A stretch of DNA of 64,000 nt, taken from the NCBI RefSeq assembly GCF_000621505.1, contig NZ_KK211292.1:1-64000 (forward strand), given 5' to 3'. Under the pieces are notes generated by a model that had not been told where the DNA came from, did not search any database, and saw only the letters and a program-made list of their open reading frames with translations. The DNA is from Ruminiclostridium cellobioparum DSM 1351 = ATCC 15832. GTDB taxonomy: Bacteria > Bacillota > Clostridia > Acetivibrionales > DSM-1351. A program made the position numbers and the translations under genes. This document shows, piece after piece, positions 1-8,469 of the stretch (positions are counted from its first letter, which is position 1; each line of letters opens with the position of its first letter).

Positions 1-112
1 ATAGAGACTTTTCCAAAGAGACCACCCTGCTTTTTTCAATTTCAGAAAACAGAATCAAATCCAGCAGAAGTTTCTTTTGATAGTCTACATGAGAGTTCCA
101 ATTACACAACAT
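1..112 (-). CDS. N-terminal fragment of an unrecognised protein, possibly a regulator
   Basis: A leftward reading frame starts at ATG 112 and stays open to the window edge (about 37 codons). A perfect GGAGG (CCTCC on the plus strand, 121-125) lies 8 nt upstream, which makes this a credible gene start rather than a chance frame. The visible residues begin MLCNWNSHVDYQKKLLLDLI and continue as a charged amphipathic helix (FSEIEKSRVVSLEKSL). That resembles the first helices of HTH regulators such as Mga/BglG-type proteins, but this is only an impression. It is divergent from the sugar permease at 364, with a palindrome between them, which fits a regulator. Too little is visible to name a family. 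Confidence 0.45.
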   Translation of the reverse strand, partial: MLCNWNSHVDYQKKLLLDLILFSEIEKSRVVSLEKSL

Positions 113-198
113 TAATATAGCCTCCAAAACCAGTGTTATGGCAATTAATACCATACGCTGTGGTTTTCAAATTTTTGGAAGCTAATGTCAAGGTGTAC

Positions 199-218
199 AG
201 TAACCATATATGGTTACT
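199..218. promoter_or_regulatory. 20 bp perfect palindrome, candidate operator
   Basis: AGTAACCATATATGGTTACT reads the same on both strands. It sits between the leftward gene start at 112 and the permease start at 364, where an operator for a divergent regulator is expected. The protein that binds it is unknown. Confidence 0.45.
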
Positions 219-363
219 ACTGGTAAATGTTGTTGGAAAATTTAAAGTAAAAAACTGGAGAATGTTAGAGGTGCGAGAAGAAAATTGCATCTTAAAACAT
301 AGAGCTCGAAAGCTATTGGAGTTTTCGAGAGTATTATTAAATAAATGAGGGGTTGAGGATTAT

Positions 364-1218
364 ATGAAGAAAATAAAAAACAGTAATAAAAAGCCTGTTA
401 CCATAGGCGGCATAGTCCTGCAAATAGTATTGCTCATAATTGCTTTTATACAGATATACCCGTTTATATGGCTGCTCCTGTTTTCCTTTAAAAGCAACGG
501 GGAGATATTCGGCTCCAATGTGGTGGGATTTCCGAATAAGCTGCTATGGGAGAACTATCAGCAGGCTCTGACAAATGGAAAGGTTGGAATATACTTTATA
601 AACAGTGCCCTGGTGACGGTTGTTACTATTATGATATCATCGGTAGTGGCGGCAATGGCTTCCTATGGGATTGTAAGAATGAAGTGGAAGCTCAGCGGAG
701 TTACACTTATATTCTTCCTTATGGGTCTGATGATACCTATTCATGCAGCACTGCTGCCGCTTTTCATGTTTTTTTCAAAACTGAAGCAGCTTAACTCATA
801 TTGGAGTTTGATTTTCCCATATGTGGGATTTGCAATTCCAATGGCTATTTATATATTCTCAGGCTTTCTCAGGGACATTCCGAAAGAAATGGAAGAGTCG
901 GCGCTTCTGGATGGCTGCAGTATTTACAACAGCTTTTTCAGAATAATTCTTCCTTTGATAAAGCCTGCAATAGCAACCGTTTCAATATTCACCTTCCTGT
1001 CTTCCTGGAATGAGCTGATGTTTGCGGTAACCTTTATAAGCAAGTGGCAATACAGAACACTTACCGTCGGAATTCAGCAGATGGTTGGACAGTATACCAC
1101 CAGCTGGGGCCCTATAGGAGCAGGTCTGGTAATAGCAACTATTCCGACCCTGCTGATATATTGCCTGCTCAGCAACCAGGTCCAGAAGAGTCTTATATCC
1201 GGAGCGGTAAAGGGATAG
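364..1218 (+). CDS. Carbohydrate ABC transporter permease, MalG type
   Basis: A 284-residue inner-membrane subunit of a sugar importer (binding-protein-dependent, CUT1 type). Six hydrophobic segments are visible, the first at about residues 14-41. The EAA loop that docks the ATPase is clear near residue 180 (EMEESALLDGCSIYNSF, then I-x-LP). The C-terminus VQKSLISGAVKG is typical of MalG-like permeases. ATG 364 is preceded by GAGGGGTTGAGG. Importers of this class normally have a MalF partner and a binding protein just upstream; here about 250 bp of non-coding DNA and a divergent gene are found instead, so the gene looks orphaned. The substrate cannot be read from the sequence. Confidence 0.88.
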   Translation: MKKIKNSNKKPVTIGGIVLQIVLLIIAFIQIYPFIWLLLFSFKSNGEIFGSNVVGFPNKLLWENYQQALTNGKVGIYFINSALVTVVTIMISSVVAAMASYGIVRMKWKLSGVTLIFFLMGLMIPIHAALLPLFMFFSKLKQLNSYWSLIFPYVGFAIPMAIYIFSGFLRDIPKEMEESALLDGCSIYNSFFRIILPLIKPAIATVSIFTFLSSWNELMFAVTFISKWQYRTLTVGIQQMVGQYTTSWGPIGAGLVIATIPTLLIYCLLSNQVQKSLISGAVKG

Positions 1219-1228
1219 TCCGGCTGCC

Positions 1229-1636
1229 GTCAGGCATTTGATTTAACGCGTTGGGCTATTTATTTTATATTTTGCTTTACCTGCGTAATTTTTATATCAA
1301 CTGGTAACTTCCGTACTAACTTCATAAAATAAAGATGCACCCAAAACAATTGTGAAAATTGTATCGCCTCATTTTAAGCGGTTTTATCGTCGCTCAAACT
1401 CGACCTCCTGTCTCGATTTGAAGCTCAAAGCAACGTCCTGTTGCTTTGCCGGCAAAACCGCTTTACCTTCGTCGACAATTTACCGCAATTGTTTTTAACT
1501 GTGCATCTTATTTCATGAAGTTGTACTCGCGTACCAGTTGACTCTGATTAAATATATCTGTAAAGCAAAAAGAAAATAAAGATACCGGTAAAATTTCAGG
1601 CATTTTTTTTGTGTGCCACAGTCAGGCATTTAATTT
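1229..1636. repeat. Near-identical 16 bp direct repeats flanking palindromic element copy 1
   Basis: GTCAGGCATTTGATTT (1229-1244) and GTCAGGCATTTAATTT (1621-1636) differ at one base and bracket the palindromic element. They may be remnants of a target duplication, or part of an older composite repeat. Copy 2 shows no equivalent flanking repeat. Confidence 0.45.
1241..1585. repeat. Palindromic intergenic element, copy 1 (MITE-like or structured RNA)
   Basis: About 345 bp that is almost one long inverted repeat. Paired arms include TTTTGCTTTAC (1270-1280) with GTAAAGCAAAA (1560-1570), and CAACTGGTA with TACCAGTTG. Further in are a TTCAT-AAATAA-GATGCAC arm with its complement, an AAAACAATTG arm with CAATTGTTTT, and AAGCGGTTTT with AAAACCGCTT. 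The tip carries two short hairpins, one being CAAAGCAAC/GTTGCTTTG. A second copy lies at 38911-39272. There is no coding sequence, so if mobile it depends on an enzyme elsewhere. It lies just 3' of the permease and could also act as a transcript end. Confidence 0.8.
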
Positions 1637-2187
1637 GCGGACGGGTATTATAAGGCATACCGCATAAAAAACAGAATGCAATTTTATCCAAGTATAACTA
1701 GATAGTGCGCGAGGACAAACTTCAAAAAATGGAAGCTCTATTAAAAGCACATGCTTGAAATTGTAGGCGAAACCATAAACAAAGGCTTTGGACAAAACTA
1801 CGGAATCTTAAGAAAATTTTGGGTGTTGAGATTGGCGAAAAGTTATGATATTTAAAAATTTTTAAATTACTCTGAAATGCTAAAAATAGCTACGGCATTC
1901 CATAATTTATTTATTACTTAACTTCATGACACCGATGCTCCCATTACCAATAAAGCAAGAAAATCATGGTTTTATTATACAAGATCATAGCTTTTTTAAT
2001 ATAGATTTGGATTATGTTTGTCTTTTCTGTGCAAATGCTGGTAAAATATTGATATATATTGATAATACTAAAATATTTAAAATATCAAAAAAATCCTTTG
2101 TTATTTAGGAACAATTATGAAATTAATTTACTAATTTACAATATATGGATGTAGTTTATAATTAAAAATGAAAAGGAGGTACTTTAC
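1586..2187. other. AT-rich intergenic stretch without a supported gene
   Basis: No reading frame here has a ribosome-binding site. A 34-codon frame at 1751-1855 (MLEIVGETINKGFG and onward) looks protein-like but has no Shine-Dalgarno and follows an in-frame stop; it may be a gene remnant. The frame at 1926-2108 has AT-driven composition and no ribosome site. Confidence 0.5.
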
Positions 2188-2301
2188 ATGCAATTTTTTT
2201 ATTTGTTCTCACCTATAGTAATTGTAACTATACTTTTTTTGTTACTTGTAACTGTGATAGTTCTAATTACAAAATTTATATTTAAGAAAAAAGATTTTTA
2301 A
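2188..2301 (+). CDS. Small single-span membrane peptide (37 aa)
   Basis: ATG 2188 follows AAAAGGAGG with an ideal spacing of about 9 nt. The product is MQFFYLFSPI, then one hydrophobic helix (residues about 9-28), ending in a basic tail FIFKKKDF, so the C-terminus should face the cytoplasm. No family is recognised. The next gene starts 13 nt after the stop, so the two are almost certainly co-transcribed. The position before a secreted protein could suit a small membrane partner or toxin-like peptide, but nothing in the sequence decides this. Confidence 0.6.
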   Translation: MQFFYLFSPIVIVTILFLLLVTVIVLITKFIFKKKDF

Positions 2302-2314
2302 GGAGACGTTGTCT

Positions 2315-2920
2315 ATGAATTTAAAAAAATTATTAGCAATACTAATGATGTGCATTTTTATGACAAGTTTATTAGGTACTGCTAATGCACAAGAAGAGAA
2401 AAAGGACCCTCAATGCTTAACAATGGAAAATGAAAAAATAAATTCTCTTTACCCAGACGGAAAAATACCTTTGGTTAAAGATAAACCTTTAACAATTAAA
2501 TTTGATGATGGTACTTATATTACATATAAGCTAGCAATAGAAAAAGTCAATTCTGAAGAAGCTGATTCTTCATCAGTAGCAGCCGCCAGCATTGTTAGTG
2601 TCGAAAAGGATTATTATTATGGATTTGGGAGTGCTATGATAATATTGTATACACAGGCTACTTGGACTGGTAATTCAGTCACTATACAGGGCCAACCATA
2701 TACCAACAGGACCGGAGCTTTTGTTACTTATAATGGTTGTTCAGAACAGATAATTAGAGCGACTGGAATTAAAAATTCGTATGCAATTGCCGAAGCATCT
2801 GGTAATTTTAGCATTTTGAACACACCTGCCGGAAGCCCTATAACTCGAAGCTATAAATTTCAAATACAACTAGATCCGATTCTACCTGATCATGGAATCC
2901 TAGTTGATATGATGCCATAA
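2315..2920 (+). CDS. Secreted hypothetical protein
   Basis: 201 residues. ATG 2315 is chosen because AAGGAGA (2300-2306) lies 8 nt away; the in-frame TTG at 2309 would sit too close. Residues 1-25 form a signal peptide with a cleavage motif near TANA-QEE. The mature part has an acidic middle (EKVNSEEADSSS) and a C-terminal half rich in Gly, Thr, Ser and aromatic residues with alternating beta character (GFGSAMIILYTQATWTGNS). That suggests a small all-beta extracellular domain. No family is recognised. It is more AT-rich than the housekeeping genes of the window, which fits accessory DNA. Confidence 0.7.
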   Translation: MNLKKLLAILMMCIFMTSLLGTANAQEEKKDPQCLTMENEKINSLYPDGKIPLVKDKPLTIKFDDGTYITYKLAIEKVNSEEADSSSVAAASIVSVEKDYYYGFGSAMIILYTQATWTGNSVTIQGQPYTNRTGAFVTYNGCSEQIIRATGIKNSYAIAEASGNFSILNTPAGSPITRSYKFQIQLDPILPDHGILVDMMP

Positions 2921-2987
2921 ATTTAATCCATGTAACTACCTCTTTTTTACAGCATAGAAAGTGTGTATACACTTTAACAAAAAAATG

Positions 2988-3032
2988 GTCTGCTTGTTGA
3001 TTCGTGACGGAACACAACAGACTATTTTTTAT
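2988..3032 (+). terminator. Possible terminator after the secreted-protein gene
   Basis: GTCTG...CAGAC with partly paired inner bases is followed by TATTTTTTAT. A smaller hairpin AAAGTGT-GTAT-ACACTTT lies just before it at 2958-2975. The stem is imperfect. Confidence 0.35.
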
Positions 3033-3664
3033 ATCGCTGCACGGTCTCCACGAACCCCTTCCGTGGGAGAAAAAGAACCTTGCAGGGTACAACATCCGGA
3101 CAAGAACCTTTATCTTTTTAAACCATACCACCGACAACTTCCAATGCTCGTTCACCAGCGTGGCAGCTCCTATGTAACTTCGCTTGAACCACAAAAAGAT
3201 ACCCTTGATATTACTAAAATGGTCTGGACATATTGCCATATGAATTCGCAAAGAAATAGTGTATTTTTTATTTATGGTTTTCTAAATTGAAAGCATATAA
3301 CGGTTGTAAGAGGATGGTATAGAGTTACTTTCTTCTGTGCTGCTTCTACTTGAAAGTAGCAAATATACAACATATTCTTCATAAGCAGTTTGTATGTAGC
3401 TTTTACTTTTCCTAATAGGGTTAGGGGAAATACTTCTTAAATGATATAATTTAAATAAAAATAAACCAAAAGTATTAATAATACAGAGTCTTAAAAAGAA
3501 TCATTTCCACTTGAAAACGTGTCGAAAAAACTATATAATCTTAAAATGACTAAACAATATATTCCATTTTTTTATTGGATTATTGTGAAATCCCAGTTAT
3601 TGCTTTGTACAAATGTTACATTTCGTTCATAGTTTATTAAAAATAATTATGGATAATTAATAAA
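3033..3664. other. Intergenic stretch without a supported gene
   Basis: Frames of 109 and 137 codons overlap on opposite strands at 2838-3290. Neither has a ribosome-binding site or a recognisable protein, so neither is called. The rest is AT-rich. A TGATATAAT extended -10 hexamer at 3442-3450 is the only promoter-like feature seen, with no good -35. Confidence 0.4.
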
Positions 3665-3838
3665 GGATGGCCAGCCATTCTTTGGAATGGCATGTTCAAG
3701 TCTCTGGAAACAGCACGACTATTCTCTTCCCGGGATGGACGAGCCATTCTTTTGGGTGTATCAACAAAGCTAATTCCGGTAATACTCCTGAACATACAGT
3801 TATATTTATACAATTGACCGGTATGTTCCTGAATGCAC
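3665..3838. repeat. Paired direct repeats and hairpins in the leader of the ABC operon
   Basis: Two diverged direct repeats lie in tandem before the ATPase gene: GGATGGCCAGCCATTCTTTG (3665-3684) with GGATGGACGAGCCATTCTTT (3733-3752), and CCGGTAATACTCCTGAACAT (3776-3795) with CCGGTATGTTCCTGAATGCA (3818-3837). The first unit also forms the hairpin GCCATTC-TTTG-GAATGGC (3674-3691). GAACATAC (3790-3797) pairs with GTATGTTC (3821-3828). Function unknown. Confidence 0.5.
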
Positions 3839-3860
3839 GAAATAAATAGGGGGGAAAAGA

Positions 3861-4808
3861 ATGATTGAGATTCAAAATTTGACCAAAAGCTATGGTCAGA
3901 TAAAGGCTGTAGACAATATCAGCTTTACAGTTGAAAAAGGTGAAGTGCTTGGTTTCCTTGGGCCTAATGGTGCCGGAAAATCAACAACCATGAATATTAT
4001 AACCGGTTTCATTCCTTCTACCGAGGGTTCGGTTAAGGTTTGCGGATATGACATCATGGAAAATCCCGCAGAGGTTAAAAAAAGAATAGGCTATCTGCCT
4101 GAACTGCCGCCGTTATATATGGACATGACAGTATCAGAGTATCTCAGTTTCGTTGCTGACCTGAAAGATGTGAGCAAGAAGCAGAAAAAGAGTCAGATGG
4201 CAGACATCATGGAGCTTGTAAAATTAACCGATGTCAGAGGCAGATTGGTGAAGAATCTTTCGAAAGGCTACAAGCAAAGAGTTGGCTTGGCTCAATCACT
4301 TTTGGGCAACCCCGAGGTTCTTATACTTGATGAACCTACAGTTGGCCTTGACCCCAAGCAAATAATTGAAATCCGCAAACTTATCAAGGCACTTGGAAAA
4401 CAGCATACTATCATATTAAGTTCCCATATCCTGCCTGAGGTAAGTGCTGTCTGTGAGAGAGTAGTCATTATTAACAAAGGTAAAATTGCAGCAATCGACA
4501 CGCCCGACAATCTGTCAAAGGGCATGAATACTGTCAGCAAGCTGTCGGCTACCATCGCCGGACCCAAGGGCTCGATCAGTAATGCAATTGAGGAGATATA
4601 CGGAATAAAATATGTAGAACCCCACATTGAAAAAGAAAAGGATGTAACGGAATTTATTATTGAATCAGATAAGGAAATTGATATCAGACGACCTCTATTC
4701 TTTGCAATGGCCAAGGCTGGATATCCAATCATAGAATTGAAGTCCCTTGACCTTACACTCGAAGATATATTCTTACAGTTGACCACGCAGGAAAAGGAGG
4801 TTATATAA
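3861..4808 (+). CDS. ABC transporter ATP-binding protein (ABC-2 / GldA-like)
   Basis: A 315-residue cytoplasmic ATPase that powers the membrane subunits encoded downstream. Walker A GPNGAGKST is at residues 34-42, the signature LSKGYKQRVGLAQ near 135, Walker B VLILDEPTVGLDP near 155, and the switch histidine in ILSSHILPEV near 190. The C-terminal ~90 residues form the extra domain usual in ABC-2 export ATPases. ATG 3861 follows AGGGGGG. The permease gene starts 3 nt after the stop. The ATPase-permease-GldG-DUF4340 order matches the gliding-type ABC cluster found in many non-gliding bacteria; its cargo is unknown. Confidence 0.9.
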   Translation: MIEIQNLTKSYGQIKAVDNISFTVEKGEVLGFLGPNGAGKSTTMNIITGFIPSTEGSVKVCGYDIMENPAEVKKRIGYLPELPPLYMDMTVSEYLSFVADLKDVSKKQKKSQMADIMELVKLTDVRGRLVKNLSKGYKQRVGLAQSLLGNPEVLILDEPTVGLDPKQIIEIRKLIKALGKQHTIILSSHILPEVSAVCERVVIINKGKIAAIDTPDNLSKGMNTVSKLSATIAGPKGSISNAIEEIYGIKYVEPHIEKEKDVTEFIIESDKEIDIRRPLFFAMAKAGYPIIELKSLDLTLEDIFLQLTTQEKEVI

Positions 4809-4811
4809 GTC

Positions 4812-5516
4812 ATGTATTCAATTTTAAAAAAAGAGTTCAAATCCTATTTTAATTCACCTACAGCTTATGTAATGATCGGATTGTTCATATTTATTTCATC
4901 AATGCTTTTTTATATGAACCTTGCATCGGCAACAGCCGAATACAACTTCAATCTGAATTATATGGCGCTTATACTGGTGCTGATCGTTCCCATATTGACA
5001 ATGAAGGTACTTGCCGATGAAAGAAAGAGCGGAACAGAGGTATTGCTTATAACCTCGCCTGCATCACTTACAAGTATTGTCGTGGGCAAATACCTGGCCG
5101 CTTTTTCAGTATTTCTTGTTATGACAGGCATAACCCTGATTTATCCTATAATACTTGCGGTGCTTGGTGAGCCTGCTGTTTCGGAAATAATTGGCGGATA
5201 TATAGGCTTTATTCTTTTGGGAGCTTCATTTATAGCCTTCGGAGTTTTTGCTTCCTCGCTGACTGAAAGCCAGATAATTGCCGCGATAGTCAGTGTAGTA
5301 GGACTTTTATTGATGTGGCTGCTGCAGGGTATTGCTCCAGGTCTGGGAGGCATATGGGCAAAAATTCTGAACTGGTTTTCATTATACTCCAGAACAGAGG
5401 ATTTCTTCTCAGGTATCCTTTCCCTTGGCCCGATAGTTTATTATTTAAGCTTTTCGGCAGTATTTGTATTCCTGACAATTAGAGTAATAGAAAAAAGACG
5501 CTGGAGTAAGGGGTGA
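4812..5516 (+). CDS. ABC-2 type permease (GldF-like)
   Basis: 234 residues with six membrane spans, the first at about 18-36 (TAYVMIGLFIFISSMLFYM). The conserved ABC-2 stretch MKVLADERKSGTEVLLITSP occurs near residue 63 in the first cytoplasmic loop. This is the membrane channel partner of the preceding ATPase. GGAGG lies 11 nt before ATG 4812. The following gene begins 6 nt after the stop, so the four genes form one operon. Confidence 0.88.
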   Translation: MYSILKKEFKSYFNSPTAYVMIGLFIFISSMLFYMNLASATAEYNFNLNYMALILVLIVPILTMKVLADERKSGTEVLLITSPASLTSIVVGKYLAAFSVFLVMTGITLIYPIILAVLGEPAVSEIIGGYIGFILLGASFIAFGVFASSLTESQIIAAIVSVVGLLLMWLLQGIAPGLGGIWAKILNWFSLYSRTEDFFSGILSLGPIVYYLSFSAVFVFLTIRVIEKRRWSKG

Positions 5517-5522
5517 TAAATA

Positions 5523-6938
5523 GTGGGAAAATTTAAATTGGACAAAAGATCTTTAAAATATGGTTCGAATTCAATAATTTTGATAGCTGTTGTAATTGCA
5601 ATAGCAGTAATTATCAACCTGCTTGTGGGAATGGGTGATGTAAAGTGGGATTTGACCAAGGACAAACTTTATTCCCTCAGTGATGAAAGTAAGACAATTA
5701 TTAAGGATATAAAGAAGGATGTTACAATATATGGCTTGTTTGACGACGGTGAGATTGGCAGCGGCGATGCCTATAAGGATCTGATCAATCTTCTGGGACA
5801 ATACGAGAAATTGGGAATAAAGGTTTCTTATATTGACCCTGATAAGGATCCGGGAACAATAGCTTCCTTTGATAAGGACAAGACCAAGGATATAGCAAAA
5901 GGCGATTTCATAGTTAAAAGCGGAAACAAGGTTAAAAAGCTCAGTGCCCAGGATCTTTACGGACAGTCCTCCGAATATGGAAGAATGTTCAGTGCGGAGC
6001 CCTTAATAACAGGTGCCATCAAATTTGTTACTTCAGATGTAACACCCATTGCCTATTTTGTTCAAGGTCATGACGAAAATTCGGTGGACAGCGATCTCAC
6101 ACAGGTAAGGACGGCGCTTGAAAATAATAACATGGAAGTTAAGCAGCTCTCACTTGTTACAGAGGAGAACATCCCTGAGGATTGCAAGCTGCTTGTGTTT
6201 GCTTCCCCCAAGAAAGATCTTACCGATGCCGAAATGATCAAGGTAAATGCTTACCTGAAAAAGAACGGCAGAGTAGTATTTTTATTTGATCCAGTTGAAT
6301 CGGGAAACAAATTCCCGAACTTTGAAGAAGTACTTCAGGCTTATAATGTAGGCATCAATTACGACAAGGTCAAAGAACTTGATCAGAATATGCATTTGCC
6401 CGGAGATGAGTACTCACTGGTAGCGAAGCTTGAAAGCAATGATATAAATTCTTCTTACAGCAGCAAGGATCAGTATTTGTTCCTGCCGGATTCAAGAAGC
6501 CTTTCCATACTGAAGAATGACAAGGAATGGCTTAAGACTTATTCACTTGCAAAAACAACCGACAAGGCTCAGGCAGCAAGTATTTTGAACCAGGGTGAAA
6601 CACAGTCGGGTCCTTTTGATCTTGCAATTGCTTCCGAAATTCAGGGAGGCAGCAAGGTACTGGTATTCGGTAATGGAGTATTCCTCACCGACAGGGCATT
6701 ATCAAGCCAGTATTCGACTTATTTTGCAACCGGAGCAAACTACTTCGTATATACGATAGTGAACTGGATGCAGGATAAGGCCGACCAGACCACGATTTCT
6801 TCCAAACTGGTATCAACCAAAACTCTGACTACAAACGAGAGTCAGGTTAAGGTAATATCTGTCGTTCTGATGGGAGTTCTACCGGTTCTGATAATGGGAT
6901 GCGGCTTTGTTGTGTGGTCCAGAAGGAGGCATTTGTAA
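5523..6938 (+). CDS. GldG-like ABC system auxiliary protein
   Basis: 471 residues starting at GTG 5523, with AAGGGGTGA about 8 nt upstream. There is one membrane span at about 17-37, a large extracytoplasmic domain, and a second span at about 438-460 before a short basic tail. The stretch KLYSLSDESKTIIKDIKKDV near residue 49 is typical of GldG/DUF7088-type proteins, which carry a substrate-binding-like fold and work with ABC-2 ATPase and permease subunits. The role in clostridia is not established. Confidence 0.82.
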   Translation: MGKFKLDKRSLKYGSNSIILIAVVIAIAVIINLLVGMGDVKWDLTKDKLYSLSDESKTIIKDIKKDVTIYGLFDDGEIGSGDAYKDLINLLGQYEKLGIKVSYIDPDKDPGTIASFDKDKTKDIAKGDFIVKSGNKVKKLSAQDLYGQSSEYGRMFSAEPLITGAIKFVTSDVTPIAYFVQGHDENSVDSDLTQVRTALENNNMEVKQLSLVTEENIPEDCKLLVFASPKKDLTDAEMIKVNAYLKKNGRVVFLFDPVESGNKFPNFEEVLQAYNVGINYDKVKELDQNMHLPGDEYSLVAKLESNDINSSYSSKDQYLFLPDSRSLSILKNDKEWLKTYSLAKTTDKAQAASILNQGETQSGPFDLAIASEIQGGSKVLVFGNGVFLTDRALSSQYSTYFATGANYFVYTIVNWMQDKADQTTISSKLVSTKTLTTNESQVKVISVVLMGVLPVLIMGCGFVVWSRRRHL

Positions 6939-6941
6939 AAT

Positions 6942-8342
6942 ATGAAGTTATTCAGAAATGCTATTATTCTCGTTATTGTTCTTGGACTTCTGGGAGGAGC
7001 ATACTTTTATCTGAGTCATAGAAACTCGGATAAAAACGACGGTTCAGCCTCAGAGTCCACGCAGGCCGAAGAAATTTCCGTTACATCCGGCAAGCAGGAA
7101 GATGTAACTTCGATTGAGTTTAATAATGAGAAAGGTTCCTATAAACTGGTCAAAAAGGATAATGCCTGGTCAATGGAACCCGGAATGGAATTTGAAATAA
7201 ACAGCAGTTATGTTGATTCGGCAGCCTCAGATTTAGCGGATGTAAATGCAAACAGGATTATTGAGGAAAAAGCGGCTGATCTCGGCAAATACGGCCTGGA
7301 TAAGCCCACTGCCTCAGTCAAGGTGGGAATGAAGGACGGTTCGGTCCAGGAAATTGAAGTCGGAGCTGCCACACCCACAAATGACGGACTTTATATTAAG
7401 AAAAAAGGTGAGGACAAGGTATATGTGGTTGGACTTTATTATAAGGACAAATTCACATACAGCAGGGGATATTTCGCTGTAAAGGATATTTTGCCCGTTG
7501 ATCCTAAAACCTTGAAAAAGCTCTCCTACGAGAAAAACGGAGAGATGCAGTTTGATCTGGATATAAAATCCGAGAGCGATGTGGATATAGTAGCACCTGT
7601 CAGGGAAAAGGCCGAAGCTTCCGATGTATCGGCTATGACCAACGCGGTAGTCCAATTGGCAATTGCCGATATTGTGGATGAAAATCCCGATCTGGCCCAA
7701 TACGGTCTGGATAAGCCTGCTTTTGCCCTGGAATATGGTGACGGCAAGACCACAAAGAAGATATTGTTCGGCAAACAGCTTGAAAAAGGTAAAACAACCT
7801 ATGCCAAATATCCTGACGGGAAGAGCGTATTTACATTGGATATTTCACCATTGACCTTCCTGGATGTGAAATTCAGCAATATTGTAAATACCTTCGTATT
7901 CCTGCCCAATATCAATGATGTGAACAAGGTTGAACTTACAATTGACGGAAAGACTATCGTATCAGATATAACGACAGTTAAGGATGATTCCGACAAGGAT
8001 ACCTTCAAGGTTGACGGAAAAGATGCAAACATGGAGGACAGCAATTCCAAGTCACTGTTCAGAAACTTCTATTCGGCAATGATTGGTATTACCATGAGCA
8101 GGTATGAGACAGGGGCCACACCCACAGGCACTCCGGAAGTGACTATCAAGTACTTTATGAAGCCTGATTCAAAGCCTGTGACCATTGAGTATATACCAAA
8201 GGACCAAAACTACTTCTACGCTGTAAAGGACGGAGTCTACACAAACAGGGTAGTGTTGAAGTCGGTACTTGATGAACCCGATGGCATAAGAGCCACCTAT
8301 AAAGCTCTAAAAGAAGCCATTGATAAAGCTGAAAAGAAGTAG
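6942..8342 (+). CDS. DUF4340 domain membrane-anchored protein
   Basis: 466 residues with an N-terminal anchor (about 5-24) and a low-complexity Ser/Glu linker, followed by two related extracytoplasmic units that each contain YGLDKP (about residues 110 and 250). DUF4340 proteins regularly follow GldG-like genes, as here, and are presumed to be the outer part of the complex. AAGGAGG lies 12 nt before ATG 6942, overlapping the end of the previous gene. A strong structured terminator begins 44 nt after the stop. Confidence 0.82.
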   Translation: MKLFRNAIILVIVLGLLGGAYFYLSHRNSDKNDGSASESTQAEEISVTSGKQEDVTSIEFNNEKGSYKLVKKDNAWSMEPGMEFEINSSYVDSAASDLADVNANRIIEEKAADLGKYGLDKPTASVKVGMKDGSVQEIEVGAATPTNDGLYIKKKGEDKVYVVGLYYKDKFTYSRGYFAVKDILPVDPKTLKKLSYEKNGEMQFDLDIKSESDVDIVAPVREKAEASDVSAMTNAVVQLAIADIVDENPDLAQYGLDKPAFALEYGDGKTTKKILFGKQLEKGKTTYAKYPDGKSVFTLDISPLTFLDVKFSNIVNTFVFLPNINDVNKVELTIDGKTIVSDITTVKDDSDKDTFKVDGKDANMEDSNSKSLFRNFYSAMIGITMSRYETGATPTGTPEVTIKYFMKPDSKPVTIEYIPKDQNYFYAVKDGVYTNRVVLKSVLDEPDGIRATYKALKEAIDKAEKK

Positions 8343-8385
8343 CAGAACCACCAACAAGGCAAATTAATAAAATGTAATGTGAAGG

Positions 8386-8469
8386 GCAGCTCCCTCATAG
8401 AATTATACAGAGGTTATAACCTCGGGAACGGAAGGTTCCAAATTTTCTATGTTGGGAGTTGCTTTTTTT
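8386..8469 (+). terminator. Branched terminator overlapping the start of the next gene
   Basis: GCAGCTCCC (8386-8394) plus CATAGAA (8396-8402) pair with TTCTATG (8445-8451) plus GGGAGTTGC (8454-8462), and seven T residues follow. Inside are two perfect hairpins: GAGGTTATAACCTC (8410-8423) and GGAAC-GGAAG-GTTCC (8425-8439). The T-run runs into the TTG start at 8468, and GGGAG of the stem (8454-8458) is its only ribosome site. Confidence 0.85.

Noticed and set aside
133-348. 71-codon frame before the permease
   Set aside because: No ribosome site, and it overlaps the palindrome and the divergent gene's control region.
1241-1585. Protein-coding reading of the repeat element
   Set aside because: Short frames through the palindrome are interrupted, and both strands mirror each other, so any ORF is a by-product of the inverted repeat.
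1926-2108. 60-codon frame in the AT-rich spacer
   Set aside because: No Shine-Dalgarno sequence, composition driven by AT content.
2838-3290. Overlapping frames of 137 (leftward) and 109 (rightward) codons
   Set aside because: Neither has a ribosome site nor a recognisable protein; they overlap each other and, in part, the secreted-protein gene.
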